From CAJBVG01 sp943371425 (lineage in GTDB: Bacteria > Bacteroidota > Bacteroidia > Sphingobacteriales > Sphingobacteriaceae): a stretch of DNA of 64,000 nucleotides. The notes under the pieces were generated by a model, which was given only the letters and a program-made list of their open reading frames with translations, ran no database searches and was not told the DNA's origin. Shown here piece by piece: positions 31,239 through 39,763 of this stretch. The DNA is taken from the NCBI GenBank assembly GCA_943371425.1, contig CALRUR010000014.1, forward strand, positions 12,505 to 76,504, read 5' to 3'. Position numbers and translations under genes: made by a program. Each line of letters opens with the position of its first letter. Position 1 is the stretch's first letter.

Positions 31239-33506
31239 ATGTTTAGACAGCTAAAATCGGGCTTAACCCTTACAATTATATTAAGTTTTGTCTTATTATT
31301 CATCTTTTATTACAAATTAATTCTATCTATCAATTCAGTTTACTTTGTTGATAGTGGAGACGGCATTCAGTCTTATTTCGGAGTATATTATCATGTTGTG
31401 CACGATTCTACCCTTTTACATTTTAAAGGAATGAATTACCCTTATGGAGAAAGTGTTTTTTTTAGTGTGAATCCTCCATTAATTGGCATTTGTCTGTATG
31501 CCCTTAATCAAGTATTTGACATATCAAACTATATAATAGGTGTTTTTAATAGTTCCATTTTATTATCAATTGTTTTATCTGCCATATTTATTTATTTAAT
31601 TCTATGCAGATTTATTTCTAATAAATGGTTAAGGGTTTTATCCGCGGTGTTTATAGCATTTATTTCTCCTCAAATAATTAGAATTGGAGGCCACTATGCA
31701 TTAGCCTATTTGTTTGTTATACCAGGCAATATCTGGTTACTACTAAAATACTACGAGAAACCTTCCAATTTAAATATTGCAATTATAAGTATATATACTT
31801 TTGTAATCTCCTTATTGCATTTGTATTTCTTTGCATTTGCAGGTTTAATATGGATCACATTTCATCTTTATATTGTATTTACAAATGATAAAATAAATAT
31901 AAAGTTGATCTTTAAACATTTTATACATTTTTTATTTCAGATTGCTTTACCTTATGCATTATTGATTTTTATTATTAATAGTAGCAATATTGTTAATGAT
32001 AGAACAAATACACCATGGGGCTTATTACATTTCAATACTAATTTAACGGGTATATTTTTCCCTTTTGATAAGTTCTATACCCCCGTTGCGAATTTATTTA
32101 TTAACCCATCATATGTTGAATGGGAGGGTAAACAGTTTTTCGGTATAGTTGTATCTATAGGATTTATATATATATTGTTGAAAATATTAACTTCAATATT
32201 CTCATTCAAGAAAAACGAAATATTAAATCCATTTCATAATCTTTTGATAAGTTATTTTGCATGGCTTAGTTTCATATCCTTAATTGTTTCCTTTGCCTAT
32301 CCATTAAATACGAAATTTGGTGAAACAATTTTAGATAATATTAATTTTTTTAAACAGTTCAGGGGAATTGCAAGGTTTGCATGGATAAGTTATTATTCTG
32401 CTAGTATAGTAGTATTGTATTTAATTCTCACAAAAGTAAATAATCGATGGTTTTCTTTAATTTGCTTATTCATTTTATTTGTAGATGCTTATACACCAAA
32501 TAATAAAATACAGGATCAATACAATAATAAAATCAAAGAATTAAATAATGAGCTAAACCAAGAGAATACTTGGATTAGTAAAATTGAAAAATCTAATTAT
32601 CAAACCATTATTACTTTGCCATTTTATACCAATGGTTCCGAAAATATTTACGATCAAAGAGGCTCCTGGGCAATGAGATATGGAATGATAGTTTCTATGA
32701 AAACAGGAATTCCATTGTATAATATACATTTAAGTAGAACATCGATTTCTCAGACATTTAATAATTTTACTTTACTACAAGAACCATATAGAAGCCCTCA
32801 TATACTTCATAACTTTAGCTCTAGCAAAAAAGTTTTAATAATTTCATTCGATAATGAAATAAATGAAAATGAAATAAATTTTTTAAACGGGTGTAAGAAA
32901 ATTGATTCAACCCTCAATTACAATGTTTATGAAATCGACACAGAAAAATTAAAAGATAGAACAAATAATCTTTATCAAAAAAACGAAAAATTAATTAAAG
33001 AGAAATCATATCAAAATATTGAAGAGGCAAATAACGTGTTTTATAATACTTTTGAAAGCAACAATAACCTATATTCTTATCATTCTAATGGAAGTGCAAA
33101 TCATCCTATTCAGCATTATCATACATTTTTTGAAGACGTAATCCCTTATGTAATTCCAGGTGAATATGTAGTTTCATTTTGGGTAGGAAATTTTAATAAA
33201 GATTTAGTTCCGCGAACAACTTATAATATTACTTTATACGATAATATTGGTAGGATTTATGAAAATAGAGAAACTATTCTCGGCAATGAGGTAAAGATAA
33301 TTGATAAAAATTGGGCTTTAATTGAATCTAGAATTAAAATAAACAATGCAGATGATAAGGTTAAAATTACGGTTTGGAACAAAGAATTAAAGAAAGATAG
33401 TTCAATAATCGATCGATTGATGATTAGACCAGTAGGAGTTAATGTTTATGATTATGAATCAGATAGTGTGCTGATGATGAATAATAGGATTTATCTAAAA
33501 ATGTAA
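31239..33506 (+). CDS. Polytopic membrane protein, GT-C glycosyltransferase-like, with C-terminal beta domain
   Basis: This is a 755-residue paralogue of the preceding divergent gene. I use the ATG at 31239; a TTG at 31218 is in frame. About 11 membrane helices occupy residues 5-430; the first loop has two acidic residues (Asp38 and Asp41 in YFVDSGDGIQSYFG), then LLHFKGMNYPYGESVFF. QFRGIARFAW and YQTIITLPFYTNGSE match the paralogue. It has an extra C-terminal domain of about 160 residues (from NVFYNTFESNN) with alternating strands, such as VIPGEYVVSFWVGNF and RTTYNITLYDN, that looks like a carbohydrate-binding jelly-roll. It probably acts on the periplasmic face with lipid-linked sugars. The specific reaction is unknown. 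Confidence 0.65.
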   Translation: MFRQLKSGLTLTIILSFVLLFIFYYKLILSINSVYFVDSGDGIQSYFGVYYHVVHDSTLLHFKGMNYPYGESVFFSVNPPLIGICLYALNQVFDISNYIIGVFNSSILLSIVLSAIFIYLILCRFISNKWLRVLSAVFIAFISPQIIRIGGHYALAYLFVIPGNIWLLLKYYEKPSNLNIAIISIYTFVISLLHLYFFAFAGLIWITFHLYIVFTNDKINIKLIFKHFIHFLFQIALPYALLIFIINSSNIVNDRTNTPWGLLHFNTNLTGIFFPFDKFYTPVANLFINPSYVEWEGKQFFGIVVSIGFIYILLKILTSIFSFKKNEILNPFHNLLISYFAWLSFISLIVSFAYPLNTKFGETILDNINFFKQFRGIARFAWISYYSASIVVLYLILTKVNNRWFSLICLFILFVDAYTPNNKIQDQYNNKIKELNNELNQENTWISKIEKSNYQTIITLPFYTNGSENIYDQRGSWAMRYGMIVSMKTGIPLYNIHLSRTSISQTFNNFTLLQEPYRSPHILHNFSSSKKVLIISFDNEINENEINFLNGCKKIDSTLNYNVYEIDTEKLKDRTNNLYQKNEKLIKEKSYQNIEEANNVFYNTFESNNNLYSYHSNGSANHPIQHYHTFFEDVIPYVIPGEYVVSFWVGNFNKDLVPRTTYNITLYDNIGRIYENRETILGNEVKIIDKNWALIESRIKINNADDKVKITVWNKELKKDSSIIDRLMIRPVGVNVYDYESDSVLMMNNRIYLKM

Positions 33507-33528
33507 TTTAATTTAATATTTTTACTTC

Positions 33529-34452
33529 ATGCAACTATCCATCATTATCCCCATCTATAACGAACAAGGTAATATAGACCGATTAATAAACCGTTTAAAA
33601 GGTGTTATTAATCAGTTGAATCTTACTTGTGAGTACATATTCATAAACGATGGGAGTAAAGACGATTCAATAAACATCATTAAAAACCTTGCAAAAATTG
33701 ACACTTCGGTAAAGTTTATCAATTTAAGTAGAAATTTTGGTCACCAAATTGCCGTAACTGCTGGCCTCGATAAATGCATTGGCGAACGTATAGTAATTAT
33801 TGATGCCGACCTTCAAGACCCGCCAGAATTGATTATTGAGATGTATAAAAAAATGGACGAAGGGTTTGAAGTGGTATATGCAAAACGTGCTACACGCAAA
33901 GGGGAAAGCTGGATGAAGAAGTTTACAGCACGTATGTTTTATAGAATCTTAAAATTTATTACCTCTGTAAATATTCCGGTAGATACGGGCGATTTCCGAA
34001 TTATGGATCGTAAAATTGTGGATGTGTTAAAACAAATGCAAGAGCAACAAAAGTTTTTACGTGGGCAAATATCATGGATTGGTTTTAACCAAACTTATGT
34101 AGAGTACGAACGCGATGAGCGTTATGCTGGAGAAACCGGCTATACTTACAAAAAAATGATTCGTTTAGCATTAGACGGCATCACCTCTTTTTCTAATTTC
34201 CCTTTGAAGTTTGCCACTGTATGTGGTTTTGCAGTTTCGGGTATCGCATTTTTAGTAATGTTGTATGCGTTATATGCCAGATTTATTTCAAAGGATTATA
34301 TAGAAGGCTGGACTTCTATTATTATCTCCGTTCTATTTTTAGGAGGTATACAGCTTATTTCAATAGGTATTATTGGTGAATACATTTCTAGGTTGAGTAG
34401 TAATGTTAGAAACAGGCCCTTGTATATAATCAACGACTCTAATATTGAGTAA
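33529..34452 (+). CDS. Glycosyltransferase family 2, polyprenyl-phosphate sugar transferase (GtrB/DPM-like)
   Basis: This 307-residue protein has an N-terminal GT-A domain with IIPIYNEQGNIDRLI, NDGSKDDSI, FGHQIAVTAGLDKCIG, and the metal-binding IIDADLQDPPELI; GDFRIMDRKIVDVL and GQISWIGFNQTYVEYERDER follow. Two C-terminal membrane helices (about 225-250 and 262-285) anchor it. This architecture is that of GtrB/ArnC/DPM1-type enzymes that load glucose, mannose or a related sugar on undecaprenyl phosphate. It follows the 755-residue GT-C-like gene by 22 bases and abuts the next methyltransferase gene with no gap, so the three form an operon. Confidence 0.9.
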   Translation: MQLSIIIPIYNEQGNIDRLINRLKGVINQLNLTCEYIFINDGSKDDSINIIKNLAKIDTSVKFINLSRNFGHQIAVTAGLDKCIGERIVIIDADLQDPPELIIEMYKKMDEGFEVVYAKRATRKGESWMKKFTARMFYRILKFITSVNIPVDTGDFRIMDRKIVDVLKQMQEQQKFLRGQISWIGFNQTYVEYERDERYAGETGYTYKKMIRLALDGITSFSNFPLKFATVCGFAVSGIAFLVMLYALYARFISKDYIEGWTSIIISVLFLGGIQLISIGIIGEYISRLSSNVRNRPLYIINDSNIE

Positions 34453-35094
34453 ATGGTAACAAAAGAAATTCTATTCGAATATTTAAAAAATTCTGAAGCT
34501 CAACATTTAAAAGGTTTGAGCAAAATAAAAACCATTTATCGCCCGTATATTTGTCCCTTCCACGATTTGTTAAATCAAATTCCACAAGGCATTAGTTTGT
34601 TTGATGTTGGTTGCGGAGCAGGATCGTTTTTATCTATATTAACCAATTTTAATAATCCAGTAAAAATTGCTGGAATAGAAATAGCCGATAATTTAATAAA
34701 CGATGCACGTACATTATTATCTAAATTTGAAGTAGAACAACATATTTATAAATACGATGGTAGTATTGTCCCTGATGAAATCTCAGAATATGATTATGTA
34801 AGCATGATAGATGTGTATCATCACATCCCGCCAACGATACAAGTTTCATTTATGAAACAACTGTATACAAAAATGAAACCCGGCGCAATTTTAGTATTTA
34901 AAGATATTGATAAAGCCAACCCATTAGTAGTAATGAATAAGCTGCATGATTTAATTTTATCAAAAGAAATTGGAAATGAAATTTCTATGAATACTGCCCT
35001 GAAACTATTAACAGAGATAGGTTTTAAGATAAACAGCACCGATAAAAAAACAATGTTTGTATATCCGCATTATACTATTATTGCACAGAAATAA
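34453..35094 (+). CDS. Class I SAM-dependent methyltransferase
   Basis: This 213-residue cytoplasmic methyltransferase has motif I LFDVGCGAGSFLSIL (about residue 55), the acidic residue after it in IAGIEIADNLI, motif IV YVSMIDVYHHIPP, and KPGAILVFKDIDKANP. It is unrelated in detail to the methyltransferase at 27873. The ATG follows the GT2 stop codon directly, a coupled arrangement. It ends head-on against the HAD phosphatase gene with no spacer (35094/35095). A sugar, lipid-carrier or quinone-type substrate is possible. Confidence 0.83.
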   Translation: MVTKEILFEYLKNSEAQHLKGLSKIKTIYRPYICPFHDLLNQIPQGISLFDVGCGAGSFLSILTNFNNPVKIAGIEIADNLINDARTLLSKFEVEQHIYKYDGSIVPDEISEYDYVSMIDVYHHIPPTIQVSFMKQLYTKMKPGAILVFKDIDKANPLVVMNKLHDLILSKEIGNEISMNTALKLLTEIGFKINSTDKKTMFVYPHYTIIAQK

Positions 35095-35703
35095 TTAGAT
35101 ACTTAGTAATTGAGGGTTGCCATTTTCATCAACTAAATAAGCTTTTTTACTAAGTATAAACAAAGGCATATCAGTTAAAGAATCGCTATAACTTTCGACA
35201 ATTTCTATACTATCTTTTTGTAAATACATTTTTAACCTGTTTACTTTTTCTGCCCCTTTACAATTTTCTCCTACTATGGTATAGTTTTTATTTTGATAGC
35301 TCAATATTGTTCCAATTAACTCAATTTCGTACACCTCTAATATAGGTTTTAGATAAATTTCGGGAGAAGCACTTATGCATATAATGCGGAATTCTTTACG
35401 GTTAAACAAGGAGGTGATGGTAGCATGAAAATTTTCCATTCCAGTATTATCCCAAAATTCCTTGGCTAATGTTTTCACTTCTTCTTCTTTAATCCCATGC
35501 AAAAACAACAAAAATAACTCCTTGAATTTTTTTGTGCTAATGAGTTTAAAGGTATGTAAAATGCTTCCAATAAATTGTGGAAAGATGGCCCAGAGTTGTG
35601 AAGGTCTCTTTTTATAGATGAATTTACAAAATTCAATTAACGAATCTTTTTTGTAAAGAGTTTCATCAAAATCAATAACAATAAGCTCTTTGTTAGAAGG
35701 CAT
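35095..35703 (-). CDS. HAD-IB family phosphatase
   Basis: This 202-residue HAD hydrolase has motif I VIDFDETLYKKDSL with the nucleophile Asp and the acid/base Asp two residues on, a C1 helical cap, motif II CISASPEIYLKPIL, and motifs III/IV in KGAEKVNRL and SYSDSLTDMPLF. Subfamily IB includes phosphoserine phosphatase and similar enzymes. Its start overlaps the end of the UbiA-like gene by 11 bases. HAD-IB and DPPR-synthase-like UbiA proteins are often adjacent or fused, so this probably dephosphorylates the 5-phosphoribosyl-polyprenyl product of its partner, replacing the PAP2-type phosphatase of mycobacteria. That role is inferred from context. Confidence 0.82.
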   Translation of the reverse strand: MPSNKELIVIDFDETLYKKDSLIEFCKFIYKKRPSQLWAIFPQFIGSILHTFKLISTKKFKELFLLFLHGIKEEEVKTLAKEFWDNTGMENFHATITSLFNRKEFRIICISASPEIYLKPILEVYEIELIGTILSYQNKNYTIVGENCKGAEKVNRLKMYLQKDSIEIVESYSDSLTDMPLFILSKKAYLVDENGNPQLLSI

Positions 35704-36568
35704 ATAAACACAAGGTTACATAAATCATCCAACTTAAAATGGCTAATTGCAAAGCCCTGTCTTTATAAATAAGTGTAGTAGGGTCGCCTTCCTTTTCATA
35801 AATATCAATATCACTTAACTGTATGAAACGGAATATGCCATATACTACAAATACTAAAGAGAATTTTAGATAATCATTTCCAAGCTGGTTAATTACTACC
35901 TCATCAATACTGTAAAATAGATAGCCAATAATAGTGAGTGTAGCAGAAGCAAAAATAAATTTATCCAATAAAGATACGGTGTAATAAGAAAGTACTTTAC
36001 GGTGTTTGCTTGAATCGTTTGTTAAAGATTGTATTTCTCCTTTACGTTTTAAAAAGGCTAGGAGTAGGGCTAAGAAAAAAGTAACTACTAAAATGAAATC
36101 AGATGCCACTACCCCAATTGCTACACAACCTGCAAGTATTCTTAATTCGAAACCAATGGAAATAGAGATACAATCGACAATACTAATGTGCTTAAGTTTG
36201 AAATTATAACATACATTTAAAACCAAATAACCCAATAAAATATAATATAAATTGTTCTGATTAATAATTAAACTAAATAAAATTGATATACTCAAAGAGA
36301 TTAATGCGATTATGTAAGCCTTATTTTTACTGATAATACCTGCTGCTAATGGTCTATTCTTTTTTATAGGATGTTGTTTATCGGCATCAATATCAATTAC
36401 ATCATTAATTACATATACAAAGGATGCAAGAAAAGAATAACTTAAAAAGGTAAGAACGGAGGAAGCTAAATCTGAACGGTTAAACAAATTAAACGAGAAA
36501 AGTAATGGAGCAAAAATTAGTAAATTTTTAATCCATTGCTTAAAACGTATCAATTTTAGAATATGCAT
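35693..36568 (-). CDS. UbiA-family prenyltransferase, decaprenyl-phosphate phosphoribosyltransferase-like
   Basis: This 291-residue membrane protein, counted from the ATG at 36568, has about eight or nine helices. RFKQWIKNLLIFAPL at the N-terminus, the first Asp-rich motif NDVIDIDADKQHPIKKNRPLA (about 55-75), FELRILAGCVA, and the C-terminal DIDIYEKEGDP and IYKDRALQ match the DPPR-synthase branch of UbiA, which condenses polyprenyl phosphate with PRPP. The product is a precursor of polyprenyl-phospho-arabinose or ribose sugar donors. It is coupled to the HAD phosphatase gene. I reject the TTG at 36592 as start. Ubiquinone-type activity is less likely because the organism has a menaquinone route (mqnC). 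Confidence 0.82.
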   Translation of the reverse strand: MHILKLIRFKQWIKNLLIFAPLLFSFNLFNRSDLASSVLTFLSYSFLASFVYVINDVIDIDADKQHPIKKNRPLAAGIISKNKAYIIALISLSISILFSLIINQNNLYYILLGYLVLNVCYNFKLKHISIVDCISISIGFELRILAGCVAIGVVASDFILVVTFFLALLLAFLKRKGEIQSLTNDSSKHRKVLSYYTVSLLDKFIFASATLTIIGYLFYSIDEVVINQLGNDYLKFSLVFVVYGIFRFIQLSDIDIYEKEGDPTTLIYKDRALQLAILSWMIYVTLCLYAF

Positions 36569-36611
36569 TATTGGGTTGAATTTATTGTACAAGATACAAT
36601 TTATTGAACAT

Positions 36612-36643
36612 AAAAAAAGTCCCGATAAATCAGGACTTTTTTT
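36612..36643 (-). terminator. Rho-independent terminator (works on both strands)
   Basis: An 11-base stem (36612-36622 with 36633-36643) includes A- and T-runs on either side. It separates the small bipolar protein gene from the UbiA/HAD operon on the minus strand. Confidence 0.78.
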
Positions 36644-36656
36644 TGAGCGAAGCGCT

Positions 36657-36698
36657 CTAACGACTAATATCTAACGACTAATATCTAACGACTAATAT
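36657..36698. repeat. CTAACGA/CTAATAT heptamer array (block K)
   Basis: Six exact 7-base units alternate between two words, giving a 14-base period repeated three times (36657-36698). The array ends 5 bases before the stop codon of the minus-strand gene at 36704. CTAACGA is the same word as in blocks C, G, H and I. Confidence 0.88.
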
Positions 36699-36703
36699 CT
36701 CTA

Positions 36704-36922
36704 TTAATACTCGTCTTCATCAAACTCCTCGTCATCAAAACCAGCATCAAACTCATCAACCCCTAAGTCTAAATCTAAATCATCATCTTCATCGTCTATT
36801 AAACGATTGTTCAATGGCTTAGAATCTTTTGCAGGAGGTGTTTTCGCTTTAGCTTTAGAACTACCTGCCTTGCTTGGTGCTGCACTAGCTTTTTTGGTAC
36901 TTGCTTTTTTAGGGCTTTTCAT
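36704..36922 (-). CDS. Small bipolar protein: basic histone-like N-terminus, acidic C-terminus
   Basis: This is a 72-residue protein with strong charge asymmetry. Residues 1-34 are Lys/Ala/Ser/Pro-rich (KSPKKASTKKASAAPSKAG and following) like a histone tail; residues 43-72 are almost all Asp/Glu with spaced Leu and Phe (DDEDDDLDLDLG, then FDDEEFDEDEY). No globular domain or signal peptide is present. It could bind DNA through the first half and a basic protein through the second, or act as a chaperone for the Lys-rich histone-like protein at 6180. It has its own promoter and terminator, supporting it as a real gene. The function is unknown. Confidence 0.72.
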   Translation of the reverse strand: MKSPKKASTKKASAAPSKAGSSKAKAKTPPAKDSKPLNNRLIDDEDDDLDLDLGVDEFDAGFDDEEFDEDEY

Positions 36923-36961
36923 TTGATTGAGGAATTTCTAGTATTGTTATTTTGATACTAA

Positions 36962-36993
36962 CAAAGTTAATACATTGATTTCATTCAATACAA
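36962..36993 (-). promoter_or_regulatory. Promoter for the small bipolar protein gene
   Basis: On the minus strand, TTG (36993-36991), a 21-base spacer and TAACTTTG (36969-36962) fit the Bacteroidota promoter TTG-N17-23-TAnnTTTG. The ATG is 40 bases downstream at 36922. Confidence 0.5.
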
Positions 36994-37008
36994 AAAAAAT
37001 AAAAAAAA

Positions 37009-37746
37009 TTATTCTTCTGAATTTTTGTTTTCTTCGTCCTCTTCTGTAGAATTATTTTCTACGTTTTCCGCATCAAGCTCTTCAGTTAATTCCATTTCTT
37101 CCATGCTTTCATTTTCTGGAATAGAATCGTCCTCTCTGCCCTCTATTTCCATAGCTCTAGCGGTACTTATAGACTCTACATCAATATTCGAGTCTTCTGG
37201 GTTTATAGTGTTTTCTAACGATTGTATGTCTTTTAATTGTGGCAAATCTTTAGGATTTCTTAACCCAAAGTGATCCATAAAACTCTGACTAGTTTCATAT
37301 AAAATTGGTTTACCAGGCCCGCTACTTCTTCCGTTTATTGATATTAAATCTTTTTCTAATAATTTCTGAATACTGTAATCGCAATTTACCCCTCGTATTA
37401 ATTCAATTTCCGATTTAGTGATCGGTTGCTTGTAAGCTATAATTGCCAAGGTTTCCATGGCTGCAGTTGATAGCTTTTTCTTTTCCTTGTGTATTATTAA
37501 CTGATTTAATAATTCGTGATATTCTGTTTTACTTAAAAACTGGTATCCGTTACTTATTTCAATTAATTCGAATACATACTCATCCGACAAATACTTCTCT
37601 TTTATTTCTGATAAGGTAGCAATTATGTCTTCTTCACTTAAGCTTAATCCTAATGAATTATTTACTAAGGTCTGAATATCTACTACCGATATGCTTTGCT
37701 CCGAAGCAAATATTAAGGCTTCAATATGTTTTTGTGTCTGTTCCAA
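37009..37746 (-). CDS. scpB: Segregation and condensation protein B
   Basis: This 245-residue protein is a kleisin-associated subunit of the SMC-ScpAB condensin that organises and segregates the chromosome. Two winged-helix domains cover about residues 1-165: EALIFASEQSISVVDIQTLV, FELIEISNGYQFLSKTEYHELL, STAAMETLAIIAYKQPITKSEIE, RGVNCDYSIQKLLEKDLI and GRSSGPGKPILYETS are hallmarks. The last 60 residues are an acidic disordered tail (many Glu and Asp), longer than in Firmicutes homologues. ScpA is not in this window. Confidence 0.95.
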   Translation of the reverse strand: MEQTQKHIEALIFASEQSISVVDIQTLVNNSLGLSLSEEDIIATLSEIKEKYLSDEYVFELIEISNGYQFLSKTEYHELLNQLIIHKEKKKLSTAAMETLAIIAYKQPITKSEIELIRGVNCDYSIQKLLEKDLISINGRSSGPGKPILYETSQSFMDHFGLRNPKDLPQLKDIQSLENTINPEDSNIDVESISTARAMEIEGREDDSIPENESMEEMELTEELDAENVENNSTEEDEENKNSEE

Positions 37747-37795
37747 TGTATTCTAATTTGTCGCAATTAATGAAATGGGCGTGAATTATGCAAAC

Positions 37796-38923
37796 TTAAT
37801 AATTAATCACTTGTTGTTCCATATTTGTTGGCAACTCTCGGTATTCATATTGTTGGTTACGCAATTGTGGTGTAAAACCTGCATCTTTTATGGCATCTTG
37901 TATACCCTGGGCAGTAAATCTGTGAGGAGCACCGGCTGCAGAAACTACGTTTTCCTCAATCATTATTGATCCAAAATCGTTGGCACCTGCATGTAAACAG
38001 ATCTGTGCAATATCCTTACCCACGGTTAACCAAGAGGCTTGTATATTCTCAATATTTGGCAGCATTATTCTACTCAAGGCAATCATTCTAATGTATTCAT
38101 CGCCTGTTACATTATTAGTAATGCCTCTAATTTTCTTTAATAAAGTACCATCGTCTTGGAATGGCCAAGGAATAAAAGCGATAAAACCTTTAGCATTTGC
38201 AGGTTTCTCCGATTGAACTTCTCTCAACCATACCAAATGCTCAAAACGCTCTTCTATGGTTTCCACATGTCCGAACATCATAGTTGCCGAAGTAGTAATG
38301 TTTAGTTGATGTGCTGCACGCATTACATCTAACCACTCTTTACCAGAGCATTTTCCTTTAGAAATGAGTCTTCTAACCCTATCGTTTAATATCTCTGCTC
38401 CAGCTCCAGGCAATGAATCGAGTCCTGCCTCCACTAAGGCCTTTAATACTTCAGTATGCGATATTTGCTCTAATTTAGCTATGTGTGCAATTTCTGGAGG
38501 GCCTAATGAGTGTAGTTTAATTTGTGGGTATAATCGTTTTAGTTCACTAAACAAATCAACATAATAAGATAAACCTAAATCTGGGTGATGCCCGCCTTGT
38601 AAAAGCAATTGCTCCCCGCCATAACGAATGGTTTCTTCAATTTTAACTTTGTACTCTTCTATGGTAGTAATATAAGACTCATCGTGGCCAGGTCGTCTGA
38701 AAAAATTACAAAACTTGCAATTGGCAATGCAAACATTGGTGGTATTTAAATTCCTATCGATAATCCATGTAACTGCATTGCTATTGTTTTTTTGCTTTTT
38801 GCGAAGCTCGTTTGCAGTGTACATTAGATCGGGAGTAGAAGCATGTTCGTACAAATACATACCTTCTTCGATGCTAAGAAACTCGAAATGAGACGCTTTG
38901 TTTAATAGGTCTTTTACATTCAT
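37796..38923 (-). CDS. mqnC: Cyclic dehypoxanthinyl futalosine synthase
   Basis: This 375-residue radical SAM enzyme of the futalosine menaquinone pathway closes the cyclic intermediate from dehypoxanthine futalosine. The radical SAM cluster ligands are Cys65, Cys69 and Cys72 in TTNVCIANCKFCNF; WIIDRNLNTTNV before it and QASWLTVGKDIAQ, AGANDFGSIMIEENVVSAAG after it are specific to MqnC rather than MqnE. Length is usual. The start fits the ATG at 38923. No other mqn gene is adjacent. It indicates menaquinone-based respiration. Confidence 0.93.
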   Translation of the reverse strand: MNVKDLLNKASHFEFLSIEEGMYLYEHASTPDLMYTANELRKKQKNNSNAVTWIIDRNLNTTNVCIANCKFCNFFRRPGHDESYITTIEEYKVKIEETIRYGGEQLLLQGGHHPDLGLSYYVDLFSELKRLYPQIKLHSLGPPEIAHIAKLEQISHTEVLKALVEAGLDSLPGAGAEILNDRVRRLISKGKCSGKEWLDVMRAAHQLNITTSATMMFGHVETIEERFEHLVWLREVQSEKPANAKGFIAFIPWPFQDDGTLLKKIRGITNNVTGDEYIRMIALSRIMLPNIENIQASWLTVGKDIAQICLHAGANDFGSIMIEENVVSAAGAPHRFTAQGIQDAIKDAGFTPQLRNQQYEYRELPTNMEQQVINY

Positions 38924-39038
38924 ATGGCAAATATATTAGCTTAATTATATTTAAATTAATTTTATTCACGATTTGGGAAAAATACCCTTTTTAATCCTTC
39001 TCAAAATCGATAGTTTTACCAATTCAAATCAAAAAACC

Positions 39039-39755
39039 ATGAAAAAGTTTTATTTATTATTATTATTTGGATTAATAACGAGTTTAAGTATTGCTCAATC
39101 TTCCAAATCATTAAAAGATTACAAACAAGATAAAACCACTATTGTAAAAGATAGTACAGGCATAGTATTACCTGCAGAAGAATGGTTTTTTAAGGTACAG
39201 AGCAATGAATTTACCATTGAGCAACTAACCGCCGACGATGTAGAACCAAGAGAATTTAAGTTAAGACCAACCACGCCCGAAGAAAAACGCATGGCTATGC
39301 AACGTTCGGATCGTAAAGGCCCTATAACCTTAGCCGGATTTACTACAGGTAAACCAATTGTTGATTATTCTGTTACAGATATTAATGGTAAAACTTACAC
39401 TAAAGAAGCATTATTGGGTAAAGTGGTGGTGATAAATTTTTGGTTTAAAGATGCAACACCTTGCAAAGCAGAAATTCCGGAACTCAATAAATTGGTAAAA
39501 AAATACAAAGGAAAAAACGTTGTGTTTTTAGCACCAACCTATGATCCATTAGAAGATGTTACCGAATTTTTAAAGAAATTACCTTTCAATTATGTTATTT
39601 GTACAGATGTAGATGAGATGATTATCAATATGAACATATCTAAATACCCAACTCATGTGGTAGTTGATAAACAAGGCATCGTACAATTTGTTACTATCGG
39701 ACAAACGGATCGTATATTCGATCAGTTGAATTTCGAAATAACTAACGCACTTTAA
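39039..39755 (+). CDS. TlpA/AhpC-like thioredoxin-fold protein lacking the first active-site Cys
   Basis: This is a 238-residue protein, counted from the ATG at 39039 that opens a signal peptide (MKKFYLLLLFGLITSLSIAQ); the in-frame start at 38973 is rejected. The C-terminal 135 residues form a TlpA-type thioredoxin fold: DINGKTYTKEALLGKVVVINFW, then PCKAEIPELNKLVKKYKGK, and the cis-Pro region SKYPTHVVVDKQG. The usual WCxPC is DATPC here (138-142): Trp and the nucleophilic Cys are replaced, leaving only Cys142. A disulfide-reductase role is therefore doubtful; a single-Cys thiol-binding or structural function is possible. It lies 8 bases upstream of the M16 peptidase pair. Confidence 0.8.
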   Translation: MKKFYLLLLFGLITSLSIAQSSKSLKDYKQDKTTIVKDSTGIVLPAEEWFFKVQSNEFTIEQLTADDVEPREFKLRPTTPEEKRMAMQRSDRKGPITLAGFTTGKPIVDYSVTDINGKTYTKEALLGKVVVINFWFKDATPCKAEIPELNKLVKKYKGKNVVFLAPTYDPLEDVTEFLKKLPFNYVICTDVDEMIINMNISKYPTHVVVDKQGIVQFVTIGQTDRIFDQLNFEITNAL

Positions 39756-39763
39756 TACAACGA

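Noticed and set aside
37775..37969. Small plus-strand ORF over the 3' end of mqnC
   Set aside because: It is antisense to a conserved enzyme gene, with no start signal or domain.
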